In this document: positions 1-7,841 of the stretch, piece by piece
How the letters are laid out: every line of letters begins with the position of its first letter
Numbering within the stretch: the stretch's first letter is position 1
Assembly (NCBI GenBank): GCA_016187025.1
Contig: JACPKM010000004.1
Coordinates: 1 to 64,000 of the forward strand
Length of the DNA: 64,000 nt
Direction of reading: 5' to 3'
Source: Candidatus Daviesbacteria bacterium
GTDB lineage: Bacteria; Patescibacteria; Microgenomatia; Daviesbacterales; UBA10151
The notes under the pieces: model-generated
The model's input: the letters and a program-made list of their open reading frames with translations, nothing else
Databases searched by the model: none
What the model was told of the DNA's origin: nothing
Program-made: the position numbers and the translations under genes

Positions 1-2328
1 ACTAGATCCGACTGATACATTACCAGAGGTGGTTAAAGAGGTGGAGTTAATATCTGTTGCATTTAGTCCGGCTAAATTAGTCAGTCCTGTGACATTTAGT
101 CCATTTAATGCCCCAAAGCCGGTAATTGATCCCCCAACTCCCACATTACCTGAAACATTTAAGGTTCCCGTAATACCGGTATTGGCTAAAGATGATACCC
201 CGATCACATTAAGAGAGGATAGGCTGGCAGCAGAGGAGGTAGTGAGTGATCCACCAATACCAGCATTACCAGAGGTGCCAAGAGTTGCTCCAGAAATTGA
301 TTTAGTTACTTGTAATGAATCAAGGACAGCTGCAGAGGTAACAGACAGTGATTGCCCTATCCCCACATTACCAGTTAGATTAGATAATCCTGAGACCTGT
401 AACCCGCCATTTGCTAAAGTTAGTCCAGTGGTAGTGAGTGATGCCCCAACCCCTAAATTACCTGTAAAGTTACCAGTACCTATTACTGATAAGTTATAGT
501 TTGTAGTAGTTGTTCCTATACCAACATTACCTTGCACTGCTAGACCATCAGAAGGAACAGAGGCATTAGCATAAGATGTGCCGATACTTAAGTTCCCTGA
601 AACAGTTAGTTTAGATCCCGGGGCAGAAGTACCGATACCGACGTTGTTTGACGAAGCGGTTAAATAAGTGTTGTTGTCGGCAACAGTCCATCCTCCTGCT
701 GCAGCCAGGGAGGTCCAGGATAGGTTGCCTGAGCCATCATCCATTAATGTAGTGCTGGCAGCTCCCTGTGAGGAAGGGAAAGTATAAGATACTCCTGCAA
801 TAGAAAGGGAAGAGGAGGTTAGTGTGGTGGCACCGGTTACCCCTAAGGTTCCTCCGACAGTTAGGTTAGTGGTGATATTCCCGTCTCCCACAACATGCAG
901 CTTGGAGGTTGGGGTGATAGTCCCTATACCTACATTACCTGAGGCATCAATAGTTATTCCTGAAGTGGCTGTACCGGCTGTAATCAAACCGATCTTATTC
1001 GCCCCTAACCTGTAGAGTCCGGTATCAGTGTCATTGGAAAAAGAATAAGCAGGGGCAGCTGCAGTTCCATCTGCTAACCCTAACGCATCTTTTAAGCTCA
1101 ATGTAACAGAGGACCCTAAGTTAACGTCCCCTCCACCAGAGAGGTTTGTACCGGCGCTGATGGTAATTTTGCCGTTAGCCAAGGCAGAGTTAGGGATGTT
1201 GGTTAAGGTGTTTGATGAGCCGGAGATGGTTTTATTAGTTAGGGTTTGGGTGGAATCAATGCCAGCTAGGGTGGTGGTTGCATCAGGTAAGGTAATAATC
1301 CTTGCAGCTGTTGGAGTCCAGGTTAAAGTGCCTGTAGGACCACCTGATTGGAATACTAGCTGGTTGGCTGTGCCGGAGATATTCAAAGAAGCAAAGGATG
1401 GAGAAGATGTAGTTGAAACATCTTGGTCAAGTGTTGCGTCCTGGGTGACTGCCAGAGTTGCAGATCCTCCGGCAATCAAAAAGCCTGCTGCAGGAGTTGC
1501 TTCTATGGAAACGTTGTTGATAGTACCCTTTACTGCTAAGCTGCCTTGAATATCTGTATCTGCATTAATTTCAAGAAAACTGGCAGTGGCTGATGCAGCC
1601 AGTACATCAGGAGCAAGGTTTGAGGAGGATGCAACTGTCTTTGTTATTTTGATGTTTTCGGCCAGCTTTTCTGATTTTGTGTTTGGCGTTAGGAATTTAG
1701 TAACAAAGCTTTGTGGTAAGAGGGGATTTGATAAATAAGTTATTAGAAAAAGGCTGGTTATTATAATAGATAAAAATATAAAAACAGAACCGGTCTTTAC
1801 TAAAACAAGAGAGGATTGTTTGAGCTTCCTTCCTATTATATATAGAAAATCCGGTGTCTTGGCATCGGTAAGTCCTAACTCATTTAGGTTAGTAGAATGT
1901 TTAAATGGTTTATCAATATTGATTGGTGGGGGGTAACTGGGCTTGTAGTCTGTAATATAACTTGTCCATTTTTTTTGCTCAATTCTTGCCAAAAGCTCTG
2001 TAGTGGTTTGTGGTTTTTTAATACCTGTTTGCATAGATTTTTGAGGCTGAATTGAGGATTTTTGTGGGTTAAAAACAGCTGGGTTTACAACTGGTTGAGC
2101 AGCTAGTTTTAAGGTCTTGGTGTATAAAATATTTTTCCTTCTTTTAAGGGCTTTGATAATATCTAGAGGGTATAACCTTGTCCCTCCAGCAGTACGGATA
2201 GATGGAAGTTTTCCGCTTTTCTCCCATCTTCTTAAAGTATCAATAGAGATACCTAGTTTTTTTGCAGCTTTTCCAATTTTGGCGTAATTAGGATTTGAGA
2301 GTATATTGTCCTGATTTATGTTTTTCAT
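1..2328 (-). CDS. HTH-TM-fibre protein: MerR-like domain, membrane anchor, GNVGIG-type tail-fibre repeats (partial)
   Basis: The frame is open from the ATG at 2328 to the left edge (776 codons, C-terminus missing). Residues about 14-60 form a MerR/excisionase-type helix-turn-helix with the signature 'TLRRWEKSGKLPSIRT'. A Lys/Pro/Gln-rich linker follows, then one hydrophobic segment at about 181-199, then more than 500 residues of Ser/Thr/Gly-rich beta repeats with motifs such as 'GNVGIGT', 'SKLHVVG' and 'GLNVTGLTNLAGLNA', the type seen in phage tail fibres and bacterial S74-chaperoned surface proteins. Expected topology is HTH inside, fibre outside. It lies downstream of and co-oriented with the F1-like ATPase operon but has its own promoter. 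The segment near residues 725-770 closely matches part of the giant fibre at 41689-49929, so the two are paralogs. The plus-strand ORFs over this region are antisense shadows. Confidence 0.85.
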   Translation of the reverse strand, partial: MKNINQDNILSNPNYAKIGKAAKKLGISIDTLRRWEKSGKLPSIRTAGGTRLYPLDIIKALKRRKNILYTKTLKLAAQPVVNPAVFNPQKSSIQPQKSMQTGIKKPQTTTELLARIEQKKWTSYITDYKPSYPPPINIDKPFKHSTNLNELGLTDAKTPDFLYIIGRKLKQSSLVLVKTGSVFIFLSIIITSLFLITYLSNPLLPQSFVTKFLTPNTKSEKLAENIKITKTVASSSNLAPDVLAASATASFLEINADTDIQGSLAVKGTINNVSIEATPAAGFLIAGGSATLAVTQDATLDQDVSTTSSPSFASLNISGTANQLVFQSGGPTGTLTWTPTAARIITLPDATTTLAGIDSTQTLTNKTISGSSNTLTNIPNSALANGKITISAGTNLSGGGDVNLGSSVTLSLKDALGLADGTAAAPAYSFSNDTDTGLYRLGANKIGLITAGTATSGITIDASGNVGIGTITPTSKLHVVGDGNITTNLTVGGTLGVTGATTLTSSSLSIAGVSYTFPSSQGAASTTLMDDGSGNLSWTSLAAAGGWTVADNNTYLTASSNNVGIGTSAPGSKLTVSGNLSIGTSYANASVPSDGLAVQGNVGIGTTTTNYNLSVIGTGNFTGNLGVGASLTTTGLTLANGGLQVSGLSNLTGNVGIGQSLSVTSAAVLDSLQVTKSISGATLGTSGNAGIGGSLTTSSAASLSSLNVIGVSSLANTGITGTLNVSGNVGVGGSITGFGALNGLNVTGLTNLAGLNATDINSTSLTTSGNVSVGSS

Positions 2329-2422
2329 TTGTGATTTTTTTGAAAAAAATCACTTAAAGTGTGAGTTCTAAGTGGGTCCGTCTGCGTGGGGATTACTTGT
2401 GTGAGAAGCTGCTCTTTTCCCT

Positions 2423-2450
2423 GAAATCTATTTAAAGTTACATAGATTTC
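2423..2450. promoter_or_regulatory. Inverted repeat, candidate operator of the HTH-fibre gene
   Basis: A perfect 8-bp inverted repeat GAAATCTA (2423-2430) / TAGATTTC (2443-2450) is separated by 12 nt. The right arm overlaps TACATAGATTT (2439-2449), which recurs exactly at 2462-2472, 23 nt away and overlapping the -10 box. Sites spaced about two helical turns apart around a promoter suit a dimeric DNA-binding protein. The HTH in the gene product itself is an obvious but unproven candidate. Confidence 0.4.
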
Positions 2451-2457
2451 TATATCC

Positions 2458-2487
2458 AGAATACATAGATTTTTGATACTTTGTCAA
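2458..2487 (-). promoter_or_regulatory. Promoter of the HTH-fibre gene
   Basis: On the minus strand TTGACA (2487-2482) is followed after 18 nt by TATTCT (2463-2458), about 130 nt before the ATG at 2328. This indicates that the fibre gene is transcribed separately from the ATPase operon ending at 2590. The leader contains the inverted repeat and a CACTT-A-AAGTG palindrome near 2351. Confidence 0.5.
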
Positions 2488-2589
2488 CTACCAAAATATA
2501 TGCAAATTGAGGCCAAAATTGCCTTTTGATATTTAAGAGTTGTATTGCAGGGCTATTAGACAATTTTTAACAAAAATAAAAATAAGTTT

Positions 2590-2880
2590 TTACTGCTTGA
2601 GGGTGTCTTGTATCTTGGGTTGAATATATGTAAAAACTTTTACTACATTATTGCTGACAAAAATAATAGCCAGAGGAAACTCAAACCTTAATTCTTTTCC
2701 GTTTGTTGGCCTCACAATAATAGGAGTATTTTCTATTACCGTGATAAAGTTAGCATGCTCTGCTAAAACATCAAAGTTACCGGCATAGTTTTTTGAGGAA
2801 ACTGAGACTGCTGAGCCATCAAAAAACACCTGAGTAGGAGAAATAATACGTACAGAGAGTAGTTCTTCAGTTGCTTTCAT
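2590..2880 (-). CDS. atpC: F1-like ATPase subunit epsilon (short form)
   Basis: 96 residues matching only the N-terminal beta-sandwich of F-type epsilon, with motifs 'ISPTQVFFDGSAVSVSS' and 'NFDVLAEHANFITVIENTP' (compare canonical 'G.fGvLpgHaplit.l'). The C-terminal two-helix domain of full-length epsilon (about 130-140 aa) is absent, so the usual inhibitory arm is missing. In F1 this subunit binds gamma and the c-ring loop. It is the last gene of the minus-strand operon, 26 nt after beta. The position and fold motif make the assignment reliable despite the low similarity expected for epsilon. Confidence 0.85.
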   Translation of the reverse strand: MKATEELLSVRIISPTQVFFDGSAVSVSSKNYAGNFDVLAEHANFITVIENTPIIVRPTNGKELRFEFPLAIIFVSNNVVKVFTYIQPKIQDTLKQ

Positions 2881-2906
2881 ATTAGGCTTTATTTACTAGG
2901 TGCTAA

Positions 2907-4286
2907 TTAGGTAGTAAGTCCTGCTTGTTTTAAAGATCCAATGAACATGAACTTTTCTGTTGGGATTTCATCAAGTGATCCAGAAAGTATTATTAAGATA
3001 TCATCTATGGTTGTTTCTTTGGGTACAAACACTCCTGCTTTGCCGGTTTGTCCTTCAGTGACAAAAAATGGTTGGGTTAAATAATTTATTATTTTTTGGG
3101 TTCTTGAGTATAAAATTCTATTTTCTGGAGACAATTCAGCCTCACCAACGATAGCCACAATATGGGATAGTTTATTATAATTACTGAGTAGCTGTTGAAA
3201 CTCAGTTAAGGCTTTAAAATGCTTTTCTCCTAAAAATGCTTTGGATAAAGCTGAGCTGGAGGATTGGTTAAAATCAATTGGGGGATAAAAACCCTTTTGA
3301 GCAGCTTGACGGGATAATACAATGGCAGTATCCAAAAATGACATCACAGTTGTTACCCCGGCATCAGCAATCTCATCTGCAGGCACATAGATATTTTGAA
3401 TAGAGGTGATGGCACCATTGTCTGTTGTGATAAGCCTGTCCTCAATGGTGCTAATTTCTGTTTGTAGAGTAGCCTGATAACCTTGTTCAGAGGGAAGAGT
3501 GCCCAAAAGTACAGCCACTTCATTTCCAGCCTGTACAAAACGGTACATGTTATCTATAAAAAGTAATACATCTTTTTTTTCTATATCTCTGAAATATTCA
3601 GCTATGGTAGCTGCAGCCAGTGCTACCCTGAATCTGATAGCAGCGTTTTCATTCATTTGTCCTAAAATAATGGCAGTGTTATTTAATACTTTTGACTCAG
3701 CCAGCCTTTGATATAGCTCCTGGCCTTCTCTTATTCTTTCACCCACGCCGGCAAAAACAGAGGTGGAGTTTTTGTATCTCATTGTTATATTATGTAATAG
3801 TTCGGTCAGTAAAATTGTTTTTCCCACACCAGCTCCTCCCACAAATCCAATTTTGCCTCCTCTCATCATTGGTGTTAAGAAATCAATGGCTTTGATACCA
3901 GTCTCAAGAATTTGATAGTCTTTTTTAACTACATTTATGGGAGGGGGTTTGAGATAAATAGAGGAATGTGGAGAATCATGCAGCTGGGCAAAACCGTCTT
4001 GAGGGCGGCCAAACAGATCGATTACCCTGCCCAGCACCTTTGAGCCAACAGGCACTTTTATATCAGATCCGGTACCAACCAGCTTCATGCCTCTGAATAG
4101 TCTGTCAGGCTGGGTCAGGATCTGGCAGTAAACTATATTTTGCTGTTGGGAAAATACTTCCAAAACTACATTTGGATCATCAGGGTTTATTAAAACCTCT
4201 GCTAAGGTGGGGTAGTTTTCATCTGTTATTTCCACTTGGGCAATCTGGCCATTAACAGAGCGGACAAAGCCTGTTGAATAAGTCAT
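2907..4286 (-). CDS. atpD: F1-like ATPase subunit beta (catalytic)
   Basis: 459 aa, normal beta length. Walker A is GGAGVGKT at 150-157. The catalytic Glu/Arg motif GVGERIREGQE has E183 and R184. Walker B is 'DVLLFIDNMYRF', and the 'LPSEQGYQATL' segment is present. The DELSEED-loop equivalent reads GEAELSPEN rather than GMDELSEED. All residues needed for nucleotide hydrolysis appear intact. The gene lies 4 nt downstream of gamma and 26 nt upstream of epsilon, in canonical alpha-gamma-beta-epsilon order. The Fo partners are aberrant (see the c-like gene), so the hydrolytic energy probably drives something other than ion transport. Confidence 0.95.
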   Translation of the reverse strand: MTYSTGFVRSVNGQIAQVEITDENYPTLAEVLINPDDPNVVLEVFSQQQNIVYCQILTQPDRLFRGMKLVGTGSDIKVPVGSKVLGRVIDLFGRPQDGFAQLHDSPHSSIYLKPPPINVVKKDYQILETGIKAIDFLTPMMRGGKIGFVGGAGVGKTILLTELLHNITMRYKNSTSVFAGVGERIREGQELYQRLAESKVLNNTAIILGQMNENAAIRFRVALAAATIAEYFRDIEKKDVLLFIDNMYRFVQAGNEVAVLLGTLPSEQGYQATLQTEISTIEDRLITTDNGAITSIQNIYVPADEIADAGVTTVMSFLDTAIVLSRQAAQKGFYPPIDFNQSSSSALSKAFLGEKHFKALTEFQQLLSNYNKLSHIVAIVGEAELSPENRILYSRTQKIINYLTQPFFVTEGQTGKAGVFVPKETTIDDILIILSGSLDEIPTEKFMFIGSLKQAGLTT

Positions 4287-4290
4287 AAAC

Positions 4291-5142
4291 TTAACTATAT
4301 CTTTCTCTTTTTAAAGCTGCAAGAGATGTTGCTTGTTCAATGTTTCTGTTATTGTTTAGAGTGCGGATAATGCGGGCTTTAAAGCGTTTTTTTTCTTTGA
4401 TGTATGCATTGGCATCAACTTGTGCCTGATCCATGCTAATCAGCCTTGAACCGGTTCTTGCAAGCTCAGATTCTAAAAATAACTGCTCCAGTAAAAGTGT
4501 AGTTAGCTGAGAATCAAAAAACTCCAATGTTTTTTTAATTTCAGGTTCAAAAATAAACGAAGTGATGGAAGCGCCCTCGGCGCTTTGAGATTCATTTTGG
4601 TGGGATTGGGTAATATCAATTACTGTTGGATTTTGTACTAACAGGCTTTTAAGCTGTGGGTAAAATACCAGGATCTTTTTATAGCCTTTAACGCCTTCAA
4701 CCAAGCTTAAAAGTTCAGCATCAGTCGGCATATCTGTTTTAAAAACTCTTGAGGAGTAAGAAGATGCATAGCGCATGAATTTAAGCTGATCTATGGCAGT
4801 TTTGCCAATTATTAGCCTGTCTGTTTTTGTTTTGGTTGTGTAAATTGTAAAAAACTCCAGTAGGCGATTGGTAATTCCTCCGTAAAAGCGGTAGTTGGAG
4901 GCCAAAAGTATAGAGATTGTATCTTTGGTTTTTTGCAGCTTAATCCCTCTTTTGGAAGCTTCTTTTTTAACTTGCCTATACACTTCTATTATTTCACCAA
5001 AAAAGGATCTATTTCTCTCAACTCCTGCTCTGATTTTTCTAATTTTCAAAAGAGCAATTTCACCAAAGGTATCTGATAATACCTTTAATACCTCACCGTC
5101 TTGAATAATTTGATCTATCTGTTGTATAGTCATGAGGGGCAC
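4291..5142 (-). CDS. atpG: F1-like ATPase subunit gamma
   Basis: 283 aa, predicted mostly helical at both ends, with the C-terminal signature 'RLISMDQAQVDANAYIKE', equivalent to canonical 'R..AM..At.NA.......l', and a conserved N-terminal coiled coil. It forms the central rotor shaft inside the alpha3beta3 head. Its start overlaps the alpha stop by 13 nt, indicating translational coupling; an internal ATG three codons later is an alternative start. The middle segment (about 150-200) is more divergent than in ordinary gamma subunits. The identification relies on the C-terminal motif and operon position. Confidence 0.88.
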   Translation of the reverse strand: MPLMTIQQIDQIIQDGEVLKVLSDTFGEIALLKIRKIRAGVERNRSFFGEIIEVYRQVKKEASKRGIKLQKTKDTISILLASNYRFYGGITNRLLEFFTIYTTKTKTDRLIIGKTAIDQLKFMRYASSYSSRVFKTDMPTDAELLSLVEGVKGYKKILVFYPQLKSLLVQNPTVIDITQSHQNESQSAEGASITSFIFEPEIKKTLEFFDSQLTTLLLEQLFLESELARTGSRLISMDQAQVDANAYIKEKKRFKARIIRTLNNNRNIEQATSLAALKRERYS

Positions 5143-6611
5143 AACTCATTTAGTTTTTTTAGCTGTGTTTCTAGCAGGTTTACCAATTGTTGGTCATTTT
5201 TTATACTAGATAAACCTCTGGTAATTTTTAATAAATCGGCATCAGATTCGAAAGCATTAATGAGAGGGTTTTTATATTTTTCTAAAAAATAACGGTCTTT
5301 ATCAGTCAGAAATGAGGTATAAACCAAGGCAAGTAAAATAATCTGTACTTGCTCAGGGATTGAGGTAATTGGATCTTGTTTTAAAATTTCATCAATTAAC
5401 CTTTTCTGCTTTAAAATATGCTGGGTTTGAGGTGGCAGTTCTGCACTGAAACTGCTAACTGTCTGCAGTTCTTCAGCCAAAGTTAGGGTGTTTCTAATCC
5501 GGCCAGCAACCAAGTTAGTTAGCCTTTGCTGTGTCTGGCGCCCAACTCTTGAGACTGATAAAAAGATGTCGATTGCCGGTTGCTGACCCTGGTTTCTTAA
5601 AGACGATTTAAAAAGTAAATGTCCATCTGTCATTGACATCAAACTGGTGGGAATAAGAGTTGTAAAATCATTTAAATCAAGCTCAATTACAGGTAGGGCA
5701 GTGATAGAGCCTCCGCCAAATCCTGGTTTAAAGCTTCCGGCTCTTTCCAGCAAGTGGGCATGCTGATAAAAAATATCACCAGGATAAGCCTCTCTCCCAG
5801 GAGATTTAAAAGAAAGCAGCGACATTTCTCTATAAATCTTGGCATGTGTGCCTAAATCATCTAGTATTAGTAATACATCATGGCCTTTTTTTTGAAAATA
5901 CTCGGCTATTGTAAAAGCTGTTTTGGGGGTTAAAAATATTAAAGGAGTAGGTTCAGAGGAGGAGGCAGCAATGATTACACTTGAGTCTAAGGCTTTATTG
6001 GCTTTTAGAACATCAATCAAACTTCTGACACTTGCTCCGGGTTTTCCTATTGAGGCATAAATACAGATTGTCTTTTTTTGTCCAGGCGCTAGTTTTTGAT
6101 TAAATCTAGCTTGATTTACCATCAGATCTATTAAAAAACCGGTTTTACCAGAATGGGCATCTCCCATAACCAGCTCACGTTGTCCCTTACCCAAGGGGAT
6201 TAAGGTATCAATAAGAGTAATGCCGGTGTGAAATTGGGTATTGATAAATTGTCGGGTTTGAATACCAGGAGCAATAGCGTCAAGCTCCAAAAAATTTGCC
6301 TGCTTGATGCGCTCCAGTAGCCCTTTTCCGTCAATTGGTACACCAAGCGGATTGATGCTTCTTCCTAGTAAAAAGTCTCCGGTATTGATGCTTAAACGGG
6401 CAGGCAGTTTTTTAAACATCTCTCCGGGAGTAATTTTACCTTCATCTACCATCAGTATCTGTACTTGATCATGAGATAAAGAATTAACCCAGCCTCTTAA
6501 TCCAGCCTGGCTTTCCACTAAGTCGTTGATTTTAACATTTGGCAGACCATCAACATCAATTAAAAAGTTCCTAATACTTTGTACAAAACCTATTTCAGTT
6601 TCATCACTCAT
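5130..6611 (-). CDS. atpA: F1-like ATPase subunit alpha
   Basis: 493 aa with the F1 alpha fold order: beta-barrel (1-90), nucleotide domain, C-terminal helices. Walker A is GDAHSGKT at 150-157 (canonical GDRQTGKT, so three substitutions). The 'VLLILDDLGTHAKIYRE' Walker B region and 'FLSVSRVGRQTQ' with the arginine finger are present. The non-catalytic nucleotide site therefore looks functional. It follows delta by 4 nt and overlaps gamma, within one operon. The protein is divergent but unmistakably alpha. Confidence 0.93.
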   Translation of the reverse strand: MSDETEIGFVQSIRNFLIDVDGLPNVKINDLVESQAGLRGWVNSLSHDQVQILMVDEGKITPGEMFKKLPARLSINTGDFLLGRSINPLGVPIDGKGLLERIKQANFLELDAIAPGIQTRQFINTQFHTGITLIDTLIPLGKGQRELVMGDAHSGKTGFLIDLMVNQARFNQKLAPGQKKTICIYASIGKPGASVRSLIDVLKANKALDSSVIIAASSSEPTPLIFLTPKTAFTIAEYFQKKGHDVLLILDDLGTHAKIYREMSLLSFKSPGREAYPGDIFYQHAHLLERAGSFKPGFGGGSITALPVIELDLNDFTTLIPTSLMSMTDGHLLFKSSLRNQGQQPAIDIFLSVSRVGRQTQQRLTNLVAGRIRNTLTLAEELQTVSSFSAELPPQTQHILKQKRLIDEILKQDPITSIPEQVQIILLALVYTSFLTDKDRYFLEKYKNPLINAFESDADLLKITRGLSSIKNDQQLVNLLETQLKKLNELCPS

Positions 6612-6615
6612 AAAT

Positions 6616-7101
6616 TTATCTTAAGTATGTTTTAAAGCTTTCCAGTACCTGCTGTTTGTTATCCTCAATCTTTTTTTTGACTGAATAATCATGGTATATC
6701 CCTTTCCAGGTCAGGGCACATCCGCCAATTAAAGAAGGGTCATACTTGATATCTAACATTAGGTATTTTTGGCCAAAATTAACTCTGATCCAGCTGCCTA
6801 ATTTAGATATCTCTTCATTAGGCAGTTCAAAAGCCAAAAATATCGTTAAAGGTTCTTGTTTGCTGGTTTCTGATTCCATTTCATCTAGTAGGGAATAGAT
6901 ATTGTGTTGGTTAAACTTTGCTAGGAAATCTTTTCCTAAGGAGTTGATCCACTGCGCCTCATCTGTTAATTTTTCATCTTGGTCTTGTACGCCATTTGTA
7001 AATTGTTGTTTTGTGAGGTAGTCACGAAGTATCCGCAGCCTATTTTTTAGACTTTTGAGAGTGTAAGTATTGGTTATAATCTGATCCCATAATTGATTCA
7101 T
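6616..7101 (-). CDS. atpH: F1-like ATPase subunit delta (OSCP-like)
   Basis: 161 aa. The C-terminal half carries the delta/OSCP hallmark 'YDPSLIGGCALTWKGIYHDY', matching the canonical 'vDpsLiGGf.i..g....dgS'. The N-terminal half is predicted helical. In F-ATPases delta caps alpha and binds the b stalk. Its start overlaps the b-like gene by 4 nt, and alpha follows after 4 nt. No delta gene is visible in the second ATPase locus at 50045-54824. Confidence 0.85.
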   Translation of the reverse strand: MNQLWDQIITNTYTLKSLKNRLRILRDYLTKQQFTNGVQDQDEKLTDEAQWINSLGKDFLAKFNQHNIYSLLDEMESETSKQEPLTIFLAFELPNEEISKLGSWIRVNFGQKYLMLDIKYDPSLIGGCALTWKGIYHDYSVKKKIEDNKQQVLESFKTYLR

Positions 7102-7805
7102 GCAACAAATTTCTCCATCTTGGCCTTTTCTAAAGATTCATAAATTAAATCCAGTTGATCTTTTAAACTAAGTCTTTTTCCCAAAACCAAAGCCATAGTC
7201 CGTTCCATCATAGCCACGATATTTTCATCTATTAGTTTAAACTGCTGTTGTTTATAAGATTCAATTAGCTGACGGACTGATTGTAGTTCAAGCTCTATTG
7301 AGCCGGTTGTTTTTTGTTCACTTTCTAGCAAAAAATCAGATAGTCTGGTTTCTAGCTGATCCAGCATTTTTTCTATTCTTTGTTGGGCAGCTTGCTGGTT
7401 GGTTTCTTCAAGCTCAACACTATTTTTTTCTAAGTCTTTTACAAAGCTACTAAAGGTTTGTATAGAGGAAGATATTGCTTGGTTTGCCTGAGTGAAGGTT
7501 TGGCTGAGCATGCTTTCATACTGTTTGACATATTGAGCAAGTTGGGCTTTGTGTTCCTCTTCGATTTTGCCTACATTAGCTTTACTCTCAGAGATGAGCT
7601 TGATGCTTTCTGTCTCACTTAAGGAGAGTATCTCTTGGGATTTTTTAATTGCTTGATGCAAAAACTGATAACCTTTTTGCCGGTTTTCTTCTATCTCTTT
7701 TGAGCTTTGACCTGCTACTTTCTGTCTTAACTTTCTCTCTCTGATAAAAAGCAGGGTAAAGGTAACACCAAAAGCTGCCAGTATGGGGGGCAGAATAAAA
7801 TCCAT
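7098..7805 (-). CDS. atpF: F-type ATPase b-subunit-like peripheral stalk protein
   Basis: 235 aa. One N-terminal membrane segment (about residues 4-22) ends in the basic stretch 'RERKLRQK'. A long Glu/Gln/Ser-rich helical, probably coiled-coil, region (about 35-190) follows, then a C-terminal segment with 'LVLGKRLSLKDQLDLIYESL', reminiscent of the delta-binding end of b. It is longer than typical b (about 160 aa). Position between the c-like gene and delta is canonical for atpF. It would tether the alpha3beta3 head to the membrane even though no subunit a is encoded here. Confidence 0.8.
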   Translation of the reverse strand: MDFILPPILAAFGVTFTLLFIRERKLRQKVAGQSSKEIEENRQKGYQFLHQAIKKSQEILSLSETESIKLISESKANVGKIEEEHKAQLAQYVKQYESMLSQTFTQANQAISSSIQTFSSFVKDLEKNSVELEETNQQAAQQRIEKMLDQLETRLSDFLLESEQKTTGSIELELQSVRQLIESYKQQQFKLIDENIVAMMERTMALVLGKRLSLKDQLDLIYESLEKAKMEKFVA

Positions 7806-7841
7806 ACATCAATCATACGACAACAAAAGCTAAAAACTCAA

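Noticed and set aside
29..1549. Plus-strand ORFs at 29-499, 824-1015 and 1160-1549 as genes
   Set aside because: Their Pro/Val-rich, low-complexity products are antisense reads of the GNVGIG repeats. The minus-strand frame is open without a stop from 2328 to 1 and has clear domains.
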